From: Malaya genurostris | Taxonomy: Eukaryota > Arthropoda > Insecta > Diptera > Culicidae | Length of the DNA stretch: 64,000 nucleotides | Direction of reading: 5' to 3' | Assembly: GCF_030247185.1 (NCBI RefSeq) | Contig: NC_080571.1 | Span: 141,588,486-141,652,485 of the forward strand | Shown here: positions 9,640 through 20,791 of the stretch, piece after piece | Layout: the number at the start of each line of letters is the position of its first letter | Numbering within the stretch: position 1 is the first letter of the stretch | Program-made: the position numbers and the translations under genes | The notes under the pieces: model-generated | Told to the model about the DNA's origin: nothing | What the model saw: the letters and a program-made list of their open reading frames with translations, nothing else | The model's database searches: none

Positions 9640-9724
9640 CTCTCATAGAAACGATACGATTTTTACAGCCGATCTGTTATTGTCAGATGAATAAATGGAA
9701 TAAATAAATAAAAAATAAATAAAT
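9640..9724 (+). mobile_element. LINE-A copy 1, 3' end and A-rich tail
   Basis: Matches the end of LINE-A copy 2 (24716-24795): GAAACGATACGAT..., CCGATCTGTTATTGT, then a (GAATAAATAAATA)-type tail. The tail is followed at once by LINE-B. The short stretch 9607-9639 before it is unassigned. Confidence 0.75.
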
Positions 9725-10550
9725 ACCACCACGTTTGTCCTCCATTATTTACCCGCACGGACACATTTCCATGCCATGACAAAAGGCTCAAAATTGCCTG
9801 ACCTCCCTCCAGATGACGAAATGGAATCATCCAATAGCAAAAAATTTCCTGTTAAAAATTATCCTGGTGGGCGTACATCAGGACCAAAGCAAACGGAAAA
9901 AAATTTAACATCCTTAGATTATCTAAAGACCTGACCTCGCGATATTCTACAATACAAAAGATTGAAAAAGTACGCCCAGACAAGCTTAGGGTCTTGTTAG
10001 CCAGTGCAAAAAAGGCTAACGAGATCGTTTAATGTGAGTTCTTCACGCGGGAATATCGCGTATACATTCCAGCTCGCGGAGTCGAGATAGACGGCGTGAT
10101 CACCGATCCGAGTCCGACTAGCGACGACGTTCTTAAGCATGGGGCAGGCGGTTTTAAAAAACCCCTATTAAAGAATGTTAGATACTGAACCGTCAGCAAT
10201 TGCACTCAGTATCAACAACTGGAAGTGATGGTAAAAAACCGGAGAAAAAGCTTGGAAATTTTAATTTCGAGCAATAATTTCCATCAAAATCTCCAAAAGT
10301 AACTAAAGATCAGTCAGAAAATTTACCAGATACTGGGTTTGTTAAATTTTCTGATATTGTGGACTGTCTACTTTTAAATATTTCTGAACCTCTTAAAAGT
10401 CTGATCATGGCTTTAATTCCTACAGTTAAAAAATTCTTGAAGCAGTTGTCTGCAAAATGGCCCCTTCTTTCAGCGATCGTATCCTTCAATGGCTAAGTCA
10501 CCACCGAGGTCACAGATACAATCACTGTTATACAGTGGAATTGTAGAAGT
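9725..10550 (+). pseudogene. LINE-B copy 1: LOA-like element, ORF1 remnant
   Basis: Opens with an ATG at 9777 (MTKGSKLPDLPPDDEME...) and contains, in broken frames, a YRVYIPARGVEIDGV-like segment and an ORF1 C-terminus (SDIVDCLLLNISEPLKS). These resemble ORF1 of LOA/I-group LINEs of mosquitoes. Numerous stops and frameshifts make it a pseudogene. The better preserved equivalent is at 25165-25566. Confidence 0.6.
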
Positions 10551-10554
10551 ATCA

Positions 10555-10632
10555 TCCCAAAAATATTATTATTATTATATCGTTTATTTACACCCGGTTT
10601 AAACCTAGTTACGGTCGTTCACCGGGTTAACA
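10555..10632 (+). repeat. Small insertion in LINE-B (retroposon tail), copy at ~25636-25705
   Basis: An (ATT)n run followed by ATCGTTTATTTACACCCGG and CGTTCACCGGGT interrupts the start of the LINE-B endonuclease after the ATTCCAAAAATA-like phrase in both duplication copies. It looks like the end of another retroposon (inverted), inserted before the segmental duplication. Confidence 0.55.
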
Positions 10633-10639
10633 AAAATAG

Positions 10640-12676
10640 ATTCTTTCAAATTTCTAGTAAATAATCTGAAATGTGACGCATTTGCAACAGTTCAGAAATT
10701 TGTGCAAAACTTTTCTAACTTCTGAAATACCCCTAAACTTCCACGATTTTACCATTATTCGTCTGGATCGATATGATCCCTATGGAGGAGTACTTTTTGG
10801 GATCAAAAGTGCTATTCTTTCTATCGCATTAAACTCCCATCGACACCAGGTATTAAAGTTATCGCAAATCATGTAACAATCAAAGGCAAAGACCTTTGCA
10901 TTGCTTCTATCTATATTCCTCTAAGAGCCTCGGTTGGGCATCAGCGGCTTAGTGATATCATTGAGCTTCTTTCCGCACCGACGTTGGTTTTAGGAGACTT
11001 TAACTCTCACGGTACGGGATGGGGTTGTCTTCACGACGATAACAGATCAGCTATGATTCATGATATCTGCGACAACTTCAATATGACAATCTTAAATACG
11101 GGAGAAATGAGACGAATTCCTGCACCATCAGTGCTATGATTCATGATATCTGCGACAACTTCAATATGACAATCTTAAATACGGGAGAAATGAGACGAAT
11201 TCCTGCACCACCAGCAAGATCATGTGAGCTGAACTTATCTCTTTGCTCGACATCGCTACGGTTGCACTGCACTTGGAAGGTGATCCCTGATCCCCATGTA
11301 GCGATCATCTACCTATCGTGATTTCAATCGCCTATGGATTAAGACCATCCGAGACAATCAATGTTTTGTATGACCTCACACGAAATATTGATTGGAAATG
11401 CTACGCAAATTCGATATCTGAGAAACTAGAAACAACACAAGAACTTCCTCCGGAGGAAGAGTACACGTTTTTGGCTGGCTTGATTCTCGACACCGCGACT
11501 CAAGCTCAGACGAAACGACCCGTGGTGGCACAAATAGTGCTCAGAATTAAACGCGGAGAGAGCTTCATCATTTATCGAGTTTAGGAAAAACGGAACCCCT
11601 GATAATTTTCAAAACTAAGCGGCATTAGTAGCTAAAATGAAAAGCTTGATTATAGCGAAGAAAAGCGGTTATTGGCGTCAATTTGTAGACGGATTATCGA
11701 GAGAAACATCAATGAGCACTCTTTGGAACACAGCCCGACGAATGCGCAAAAAAAAAACACCACGAACGAATGCGAGAAATATTCTAACCTCTGGATGTTA
11801 GATTTCGCTAAAAAAGTATGTCCTGACTCTGTTCCGGAACAGACGATTATGCGCGCCGCCTCATCAAACAGAAACGAAACACCTTTTTCGATGGTAGAGT
11901 TCCCACTTGTGCTTTTATCGTGTCACAATAAAGCTCCGGAGTTAGACAAAATCAGATTCAACATGTTGAAAAATTTGCCTGACTCTGCCAAAAGGCGCTT
12001 ATTGAATTTATTCAATAGGCTTCTTGAGGATAATATTGTCCCACATGACTGGAGACAAGTAAGAGTTATTGCCATTGAAAAACCAGGGAAACCAGCCTCC
12101 GATCACAATTCGTATCGGCTGATTGCTATGCTTTCCTGTATCCGGAAATTGTTCGAAAAAAAGATACTGTTTTATCTAGACAATTGGGTCGAGACTAACG
12201 GCTTACTTTCAGGTACACAATTTGGTTTCCGCAGGGGCAAAGGAACGAACGATTGTCTTGCGTTGCTCTCAACAGAAATTCGAGTGGCATTTGCTCGTAA
12301 AGAACAAATGGCATCAGTCTTCTTAGTCTTTAAGGGGCCTTTTGACTCAGTTTCCATTAACATCCTATCTGAGAAGTTGCATCAGCATGGTCTTTTACCA
12401 ATTCTGAATAACTTTCTGTATAATCTATTTTCCGAGAAATACATGTATTACATGTTACAGTGGCTTCCTCAGGGCTCATGTTTATACAATTTTTACGTAA
12501 ACAACATTGATGAATGTATCAACATATCTTACACGCTAAGACAACTTAAAGACGACAGCGTTGTGTCTATTATAGGATCCAAAAGTGCCGATCTTCAAGG
12601 ACCATTACAAAATACCCTCGATGATTTGTCAACATGGACTCTTCTAATGGGTATAGAATTTGTTTGCGCACATTAA
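10640..12676 (+). pseudogene. LINE-B copy 1: LOA-like ORF2 (EN and partial RT), broken
   Basis: The endonuclease part (about 10640-11330) holds SIYIPLRASVGHQ, LVLGDFNSHGTGWG (GDFN motif) and a final SDHLP-like site damaged to PHVAIIYL. A tandem 83-bp duplication (11050-11215) shifts the frame in this copy only. The RT part (11672-12676) holds SYRLIAMLSCIRKLFE, FGFRRGKGTNDCL, FDSVSINILSEKLHQHG, LPQGSC and the active-site region LRQLKDD. It stops at 12676, before the RNase H domain this family normally carries (compare 46551-48480). There is a short deletion just upstream of LPQGS relative to copy 2. Confidence 0.82.
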
Positions 12677-13349
12677 CGTTTGTGGTTTTGTCGGAATTAT
12701 GTGCATGAGGGAAACCTGATTCCCAGTGCAGCATGAACACAGAAATATTTGTACTTAACTCAATGATTTATTCTGTTCGGTATTATTACAACTGAAATGA
12801 TGATGATGGTCCCACCTCATACCACTACAAAGGTGTGAGCAGAACGAGTTATCTAAATGATAATTAATATTTTTGCACATAACTTAATCAGTAAACAAAA
12901 GAAAACGATCTGATTAATCTAGCAGGTATAGATTCTTCTCCAAAAGAACGACTGACCACAAAATAACATTCAAATATTTCGGATTTACTATCCAGGGATA
13001 ATCAAGAAAATTGCCAACCCGGGAAGATCCTTGATCACATCAGGAATCGAACCCGATATTTTTACCCGTATCAGACAGTAATTCACCTGGCCCTTCCCGC
13101 CGGACCAGTTCATCGTTACACACATCAGCTACGATGGAGTAACGAGACAGCGAATGAGCAGAGCCAGGCCCAATTCTATCAACAACTGTCGATCCCAATT
13201 AGTTTACCATATCTATTCCTTAAATTATTAATCAAACCTTGCGATCAAGGTCAAGAGCAAACTTAACACACTGAATGCTAATGCTCTTCGGGCAGTCCTG
13301 TTCGCTTTCCAAATAGTCACTACCTGCTTCGCGCGCGAGGCTCAAACGT
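12677..13349 (-). repeat. SINE-like / unclassified repeat, copy 1
   Basis: Non-coding. Minus-strand positions near 13050 carry GGGTTCGATTCCTGA, a good Pol III B box, within a segment (about 13010-13140) that looks like a tRNA-derived SINE. No convincing A box was found. Copies occur at about 27700-28180 and, more diverged, 48730-48880. Confidence 0.45.
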
Positions 13350-13521
13350 TTGTAGACTGCTTTATTTTTAATCAAACAAACTAAAAATCCATCATCATCA
13401 TACCGAACATAGTAACTTAATACGTCTCACAATAATATATATAAACAAAAAAATACAGTCTACGTAATACGTAAAAAAATAAAAAATCTAAGAAATTTGA
13501 ACTAACTAACTAAATATTTGC
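13350..13521 (-). other. LINE-C copy 1, 3' UTR/tail region
   Basis: AT-rich sequence downstream (minus strand) of the LINE-C ORF2 stop. It is shared with about 28390-28563. It contains TAAC/ACTA short repeats and A-runs. The exact 3' end of the element is uncertain. Confidence 0.5.
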
Positions 13522-16297
13522 TTACAAAGCGGACTTTATGTGTGAAATACATAACTTTTTGAACTCCACCAATGTCGTCGCGCGTTTGATTTCTCTTGGC
13601 ATCGAATTGAAAAAACTTATTCCCCTGTACAATAATGAGTTTTGCGATCTGGCTAACAAAAAGCTTGGTGTTCTAGCATCAGATGCGTTTCTAGTATTGT
13701 ACCTATGCAAATCAGTTCCTCTTTCAATTCGATCACACAAATACCGAGGCAGCATACCATTTTATATCTTGAAAATAAATACCATGGTTAAGTAGTAAAT
13801 TCTCTGTTTCACTGAAAGCCATTGTAATGCATTCAGTAGAAAATCTGAGGAGGTATATCTACTACATTTTAGAATTAATCGCATGATTTTATTTTGCAGT
13901 CACTGTAATCTCAAGATTTGTGTGTTATTAGCAAGAAACAGAATGGATGGGCAAAAGTCAATGTGCGGTGAAATGACTGTTTTATACAAAAGAATCTTAC
14001 TATGGGTCGTTAGGTCATTTTTCAAACGACATAATACACCATATTTTTTGGCATTCTTCTTGATGACGTTATTGATATGAGATTTGAATGTTAACTTTTC
14101 ATCAATTATGACTCCAAGATACTTCATTTCTCTAACGCGATCAATAGTTTCACCATCAATTTCCACATTGGTGTCGTGACCGGTGCTAACAGAAGAAGTT
14201 ACCATATATTTAGTTTTCGCGACGTTTAGTTTCAGTTGCTTAAATTTTAACCATCGAACCAGCGAACTTAGATCCTCGTTTAAATGTGTAACAGCTTCAT
14301 TGAAATCTTTAGCCGTAATGAACAGAACAGTATCATCAGCAAACAAATTTATATCACAGAAACGTAAGACTCGCTTCATACCAATAATATACATAATAAA
14401 TACAGTAGGACCTAACACACTTCCCTGAGGCACACCAAGTGAATTGCCGAGGGAACTAGACACTACATCGTTGAAAACAGTCTTTTGAGATCTACCACAT
14501 AAATAGTTTTCAAACCATTCATGTGCTAATCCCTCGATGCCAAACCGCCGTAATGTCTGCAACAATAAAGGTCTTGAAATTGTTTCAAAGGCTCTCTTCA
14601 GATCCAAGAACACAGCAAAAATACCCTCTTTGGCTTCGATTTTCTCCTTCCATTTTGCCAATACTAGGTTCAAAGAGGTTTCACAAGAGTGACCCTTACG
14701 ATATCCCGATTGTTCCGGTATTAGCAAACTGTTAGAGTTCAAATAGTTAATCAGTTGATCTTTAACAACAAGTTCCAGAATTTTTTCCAGCGTGTGCAAC
14801 ATGTTAATGGGACGGTACTCCTCGACTTTATCCGTTCCAGTAACCTTGGGGATAGGAACCACCAGAGATTCTTTCCACACTTTTGGCACGCGCCCCGTGT
14901 ACAACGATTCATTTACCAAAGCCAGTAGATCGTGTCCGATAACATGAAAGCAATCCTGTATCACCCTTGAGTTTACATTGTCAATACCAGTCGATTTTCC
15001 CAAATTAAAACAAATATTTTTCAATTGTTCAAAAGTGAATGGTTGAAATTCATCAAGTCTACAATATTTATTCATCGGCTGTGATATTTCAACAGGTTCA
15101 CCTACCAATTCAATACTTTGATTGATCTGCTGAACACTATTTATGAAATAACTGTTGAACTTTTCAGATATAATTTGTTCTGTGTGTTCTTCTATACCCT
15201 CAAAAGTTATGCTTTTCGATGCACTATGTGTAGGCTTGTTAAGCTGTTTGAGAATTTTTCCATAACTCTCCACTGTTTTGTTGATTTTGATCGATTCTCC
15301 TCTGTATGTATTCATATCTAGTCTTCTTCAGGGCCCGTGAATAAATAATTCGTGCTTGTGTGTATCTACTCCAGTAACTATCATTGTTAGTTATACAGAA
15401 TCTCTTGTACTGTTTATCCCTCTCCCGTTTCAACCGTAAGAGGTCTATTGAGTACCAACTACTCGAGCTGTTCAAACTAACATACTTTTCAATTACTACT
15501 TCATTAGTACACTTTTTCAGTATGTCAATAAGAATAGATGCCTTGTGATCCAAATTTCCAGTAAACTGTGTACAACCCAAGCTTCTTGATACAAGTCGAG
15601 ATATGGTTTGCTTTGAATAGTTTTTCCAACACTTGATTTTCACCGTGTCTTCCTCATTTCTAGAGCTACTCGTTACGGAAATTGCAATTGTTTCATGATC
15701 TGAAATCTTGCAATCGGATTCCACATTTGAATAAACACCGTCGAGATTGGAATACACGTGATCTATCAAAGTTTTACTGTATCTCGAAATACTTGTAAAT
15801 TCATTCACAGTTTGCCTCAAATTGAAGAATTCTGCTAACTGTTTCAATTGATTCGAACCTTGATCACTGAGCCAATCAATATTAAAATCTCCAGTAATAA
15901 TATTTAATTTACCAAAATCGACGAAATTCTCCCCCCAGTTTTCTAGAATTTCTAGAAACTGGCGGTCGCTTGAACTTGGAGAGTGGTAAACAACTCCATA
16001 ATTTCCCATCTGCATGCCTCTTGCAACTGATATACCCAAGAACCAATTATTTCCAACTGCTTCGATTGATTGAATGTTGAATTTAATTGATTCTCTGGCG
16101 TAAATTGCAACTCCACCCGTGTGCCTGGAATGGGACAAACGAAAAGCAACAGTGTAACCCGGAACACTGAACTGATCGAAAGCGTTAGAATCAACTATAT
16201 GTGTTTCTGAGAGCAAAACTAATGAAGGATGTCTGGATGTCTGAAGACGACGCATTGCGACATAATTAGAAGACAAACCGGTTATGTTCAAATACAA
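13522..16297 (-). pseudogene. LINE-C copy 1: CR1/L2-like ORF2 (EN+RT), frameshifted
   Basis: From 16297 leftward: endonuclease starting YLNITGLSSN, with LLSETHI, GGVAIYAR, the GDFNIDW motif and SDHETIAI (all key EN positions present). RT from about 15250 holds VNSRVIQDCFH, WKESLVVPIPK, EYRPINMLHTLEKILE, LDLKRAFETISR, GVPQGSVLGP and FADD (about 14340). The C-terminal domain LPRYLCDRI...FFNSMPREIKRA ends at 13522. One extra T in a T-run at about 15252-15257 breaks the frame between EN and RT. TGA (about 13897) and TAA (about 13765) interrupt the C-terminus. Otherwise nearly full length, so a fairly young pseudogene. Confidence 0.87.
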
Positions 16298-16371
16298 AAT
16301 ATCTGAATGCCTCTCATCGATTAGTTGCTATTCCATTGACATAATGTTGTTCTTTTTCGTTTCAAGCAATC

Positions 16372-16584
16372 TCAGATATACAGGACACTGCTTACTAAAT
16401 GCTGGCTGGTGAATGTTAAATTCAATTTCCTTTCTTTGTTCATTTTCAGACAATTAACGCATTTGAATTCAATTGAAGAACACTCAGATGTTCTATGTGC
16501 GGAATTACATTTGGAACAGTTTTCACTGTTTAAACATTCGGTGATAACAATTATTAGGAATTGTCTATCTTGACTAACGTTCAC
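16372..16584 (-). pseudogene. LINE-C copy 1: ORF1 C-terminal zinc-knuckle remnant
   Basis: A short ORF with CSKCNSAHRTSEC (C-x2-C-x3-H-x4-C) followed by FKCVNC lies just upstream of ORF2 on the same strand. This resembles the CCHC knuckle at the end of LINE ORF1 proteins. The remainder of ORF1 is missing. The element's 5' end is about 16697. Confidence 0.6.
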
Positions 16585-16697
16585 ATTTTAACTAGCTGTA
16601 GTACTGAGTTGACTGACTCTAGATTCTAGACCGTTGACTAACTAGTTTACTTTCTGAAGAAGAACACCCTTGAGGCTACTGGTGGTTCAGTTTATAT

Positions 16698-17500
16698 AGG
16701 TCTTGTTTCGGCAACAGTTGCTCAGAAAATTGTGGAAAAGCGACAAAATTCAACTAGTTCTTCATAATAATCTTTACCACTGAAAAGTGCTTTTAATGGG
16801 CCTTGCTGGACTTAAGGGACGCTATTTATCACATCACATTTCATTTTATATCTGCTGCTGGCAGCGGAGTACGGACAGCCCCTTTGCCAAAATTCCTTTG
16901 CCTGTTCGCAGAACGGGAAACAGTGAGACGACAGGTCCTCGATGTTACTCTCGTGTGTGTCTTGTTTCGGAAACAGTTGCTCAGCAAATGGTAGGAAAAA
17001 TGAACCACTCAACTTTTATATGGATGCTCTTGTATAGAAGCAGACATCTCGCGTTCTGATAGGCAGGTGCTGTCATGGGTTAAATCAAACAGGTTTTTCA
17101 ATAGTGTACTATTGGAGAACTTCAATGTTGTTAAAATACACGTTCAAGTTGAAAATTTTCGATTCTATTTGTAGTTAGATTATATAAATCCTTCCACTGA
17201 TCACTGAGCTATGAGCTTTCAAAACACGAGAAAGGCAAATGCGCCTTATGAATTATCCTCTTTGATACTCGTTTATACCAAACATTTCAGAAAAGTTTAA
17301 TTTTGAATTATTTGAGACTATGTCACAAAACTGAAAATTTTATCATAAAATTGTGATCATATTTCCGATGGCATGTCGCAAGAATTATGTTGATTCATGG
17401 GATACAACAATAGATATTCACGATCAAAAACTTATCACTCTCTCAGAGGGTTAATTTTGAAAAGGCACCCCATAGTAAAGTAAGTCGTATTCACGACAAA
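16698..17500 (-). repeat. LTR- or TIR-element fragment with TATA box
   Basis: The right end (17440-17498) matches the right end of the 1.1-kb element at 21756-22850 (AATTTTGAAAAGGCACCC then GTCGTATTCACGAC). Inside, on the minus strand, CATATAAAAG (about 17017-17026) is a good TATA box. Similar phrases GAGCAACTGTT.CCGAAACAAGA occur twice (near 16975 and 16720). No left terminal repeat is found, so this copy is truncated at the LINE-C 5' end. The short ORFs in it are not convincing. Confidence 0.5.
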
Positions 17501-17538
17501 AGAATATGATGCACAATGCAATTATGGAAAACAATACG

Positions 17539-17540
<2 letters not shown>

Positions 17541-17587
<47 letters not shown>
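17541..17587 (+). repeat. (TAA)n microsatellite
   Basis: About 15 consecutive TAA triplets. Confidence 0.95.
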
Positions 17588-17590
<3 letters not shown>

Positions 17591-17740
17591 TCATGGATTA
17601 TATTAGAAACACAGAATCATACAGAATGACCAGGGAACCACCAGGGAACCGTGGAATCACCAAAATGTCAGAAGGAAGAACAGCAGAGTTGAAACATCGG
17701 GACAGAAAAAAATTTACGAGGACTTAGTATGGAAGATCCC
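17588..17740 (+). mobile_element. Fragment of the LTR element's non-coding 3' region
   Basis: GATTATATTAGAAACACAG..., GGGAACCGTGGAATCACC and TCAGAAGGAAGAACAGCAGA match the reverse complement of about 32480-32770 (inside the LTR retrotransposon), with an internal deletion. It marks a second, older copy of that family. Confidence 0.65.
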
Positions 17741-17990
17741 GGGTTGGCGGTTCAATGCATAGGACGCTGGTCTTACAAGCCGGTTGTATGTTCGAGCCCC
17801 GAGCTGGAAGGATTCTTAGTGTCAGTAGGATCCATAGTACTAGCCATGCAATGATTCTGTACACTAAGAATCGGCTGCGAAGTCTGTTGAAACAGAAAGG
17901 CCAAATTCCGCAAAGGGAATGTAATGCCAAGACTTTGCTTTTAGTATGGAAGAACGTGAAAACAAATTGAAGTAATGGCAACGCTACAAA
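17741..17990 (+). mobile_element. tRNA-derived SINE
   Basis: The head is tRNA-like: an A-box-like GGTTCAATGCATAGG (17749-17763) and a B box GTTCGAGCC (17790-17798) at normal spacing. The tRNA-unrelated body follows (AAGGATTCTTAGTGTCAGTAGG ... GAATCGGCTGCGAAG). It resembles culicine SINEs of the Feilai type. The 3' limit is uncertain. The overlapping ORFs on both strands are incidental. Confidence 0.72.
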
Positions 17991-18029
17991 TTGCTACATC
18001 GACAAGCACGACTGATCTGTTCCTCTATG

Positions 18030-18032
18030 TTT

Positions 18033-18063
<31 letters not shown>

Positions 18064-20225
18064 ATTATGAAATTCATCTGACAATAAAATGGTCTTAATG
18101 AATATGTATCAGTCAAGTCATAAAACTGTAGAACGTAGTTTCTCTGCGAAAATGTGTGAGTTGGTTCACTAAAATCGAAAAGATGTTCAACAGTGCCAAA
18201 CGTCCTCAAACAAAATGTTATTGGTTCGTAATACCCGAACATCGTTAGATGAAATCTCGTCTGCAGTAAACTGGTGGAGCGCAGCGAAAGTTGTGAAGCA
18301 CGGAAATCAAGTAGAGACAGAATCTTCGAAGAGTCGATATCACCGTTAATCAGTTTTGCCACGAAAACAGATTGCTGAATTTTTCTGCGTCTTTCTAATG
18401 AGTCGAGTCCGATCAGTCAACAGCGATCGGGATACGGTGAAAGCTCAAGCGAATTCCTCCAAGGAAGGTTTCTTAGTGCAAGATGAACAAATCTTTTCTG
18501 TACGCGTTCAATCCGTAAGTTCCAAACCAGCTGATACGGATTCTAAATCAGGCTAGCATTTTCCAGTATAGGACGAACCAAGGAGCAATATCACGCTTTC
18601 AAGCAATGCGGATCTTTGAAGTCCCGTCCGATCTTCGCAATGAAACCTAATTGCCGTGTTGCCTTTGAAATTATAGATGAACGATGTAGACTAAAGGTAA
18701 GCATAGCACCTAACAAAACACCAATATCATTAACATGATCAACTCTCTGGAGTTTTTGTCCATCAATTTCATAGTCGAATCATATTAGATTCAGTATTCG
18801 GTGAACACGGAGTTGATACACAGGAGCCTAGCTTTATTTGCAAAACTCTACCACATACGTAAGAGCAAAGCCATTCAATAAACTTTTGTGTTGCACCCAG
18901 CTGCGAAATCTTGCACAAAAGTATTCGGTGGTCAATTCGGTCGGAAGCTGCTTTAAGGTCAGTGTATACTGCATCAACTTGTACTCTCTTCTCCAAACTC
19001 GAGATACAAGTGGAAGTGAAATCTAAGAGATTCGTGCTGACCGAACGACCTGGCATAAATACATGCTGATCAGAGGAGATGTAATTTTTTGTACGAAAAA
19101 GTACCTCAGTGCTCACAATTATTTCAAATAGCTTAGATGCAGCAGATAAATTCGTTATGCCTCTGTAATTCCATACGTCAATACGATCACCGCACTTGTA
19201 TACAGGAAACATAAAAGACTTCTTCCAAGTCACTGGAAAAATTCCTTGCTCAAATGATTTGTTAAATATAGTGCACAAAGGATCAGCTAAAACAGAAGTA
19301 CAATGACTATACACCACAGAAGGAATACCATCTGGTCCGGACAAAAACGATCGTTTTAACTTTTTCGCTGCGGCAACAATCATAACGGGAGTAATCAAAA
19401 ATGTGTCAATGTGCGCTATATTCTCAGAAACATCCACCGCGGCGGCAGTGTTTCCAGCAAACACAGAAGCAGTCCAATGACATGGATTCAACACCATCGA
19501 GAGAAACTTTTGAAGGAATCGATGAGCACTTGCGTTTCGAGTTTACAAAAGTCCATAAATATTTAGGATTCCGACGAAGATCAGTTTGAATCCGCATAAC
19601 GTAGGCTTTGTACAACCCCGCGTTTAATTTACGATAATTTTCACTGGAACTTTTAAGCATTCGCTTTGTTTCAGAGCTATGCCAGCGATGACGTCTGCGC
19701 TGCCAAATATTGCGGGTACGTTTTAATCTACGAAGCCGTACAGTGGTCCAAGGAGGGCTCATTAGCCGTTTAACGAAAGGCAAATTTCAACTCATCCATT
19801 GAATCAATGTGTTACAGAAAAAGGATGCCATTTCATTTACGTTATCGATTTCTTGCAGTGTTCTCCAGTTAACATTTTGTAAGAATTCAAGTAAAGCAGC
19901 AAAATCTGTTTTCCTATAATTTAATGTTCTGGATTCATTCATGAACTCCATGTGACAGGAATTGCCTTCGCCGTTAGTAGGCCACGTGATAACTAAAGGC
20001 GGATGGTGCGGGTCGACGGGTAGTAGTGGAGCAACACTACAATCAAAAATTAATTGATGCTCCAAAGAACAAAAAACCAAATCAAAGCAATCGTCCGAGG
20101 TGATTTCTGTGTTGGTTAGCTTGACAAAGATTTAGGTAATCCATGCCGTCGATCAACGCCGTGCCAGCAGCGTATAGCAACGAAGAACAAGAGGAGTGCG
20201 TTTACTCATTCCGTTGATTCCATAC
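18030..20225 (-). pseudogene. LINE-A copy 3: CR1-like ORF2, 5'-truncated, broken
   Basis: On the minus strand from about 20225: end of the endonuclease (LIDGMDYL; PLVITWP); the linker region (YRKTDFAALLEFLQNVNW; SSENYRKLNAGLYKAYVM); then RT (SGPDGIPSVVYS, NYRGITNLSAASKLFE, LDFTSTCISSLEKRVQ, DRIDHRILLCK) down to about 18850. RT motifs after DRIDHR, including the active-site YADD, are deleted or lost. The C-terminal tail (18362-18065, SLRSTSLLQTRFHLT..YYEPI) and an (AAATA)n tail (18030-18062) remain. It is more diverged than copies 1 and 2. Confidence 0.8.
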
Positions 20226-20791
20226 AATGCGGGGCTGCTGCTATATTGTTTACAAATACATTAGACAGTATATAGTGAAAAAAACGTGTAAGGTTCCATT
20301 GTACAGTGCAACAAGAGACTGCAAAAAAGTGCGTTTTCCTCAAAGAGGTTTTTTGCACTTTATTGAAAAGGAATATTCACCGATTGCCTAGGACCGGGTC
20401 TTGTCGGCCGTTCGTCGTTTGAGAGCTAAAGCTAAGTATTATTTTTCTTCTTCTTTTCTTCCCTGTTGTTCAATTCAACAATTCACTTTTGTTTTGCTTC
20501 GTCAAGTTGGAGTTTGTATACCTCTGTTGTGCGCTAATAATTTTTCAAAATTTGTTTCGTAAAACGTTATATTCCGTGCTCAGTACCTGTGATTCGATCT
20601 CAGCAGACCTATTGGAAGATACACAGCGTGGAATACTTTGATTGTCGTTTATCGTGCCAGTAATCCCATTGCTGCAAAAGTGCCTGGTTATTTTAGTTTG
20701 TTGACGCGTCAATAAGCAGCTACAAAGGTTTCGTTAAGTTCTTGCCGTCTTTATCTACCGTCCGTGTTTCACGAAACAAGTGAGAAGCGCA
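20226..20791 (+). other. LINE-A copy 2, probable 5' UTR
   Basis: Non-coding stretch between the end of minus-strand LINE-A copy 3 and the start of ORF1 of plus-strand LINE-A copy 2. No ORF; T-rich. The 5' end of the element is not located precisely. Confidence 0.45.

Larger units (their letters stand above)
7571..16697. repeat. Segmental duplication, copy 1 (three-LINE cassette)
   Basis: This is collinear with 23153-30609 plus 42660-43797 at a few percent divergence or less. The shared content is LINE-A (5'-truncated), LINE-B, a SINE-like segment and LINE-C (minus). The identical junctions (LINE-A tail into LINE-B start; LINE-B RT breakpoint; an insertion at about 10555-10632) show that the block was duplicated as a unit and is not the product of independent insertions. 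Copy 1 alone carries the mariner fragment and an 83-bp internal duplication. Confidence 0.9.

Noticed and set aside
16787..17059. Overlapping ORFs of 63-90 codons near a TATA box, possible host gene
   Set aside because: Three frames open at once, no domain, and the segment is shared with a repeat at 21756-22850.
17506..17727. 73-codon ORF with a polyisoleucine run
   Set aside because: Created by the (TAA)n microsatellite.
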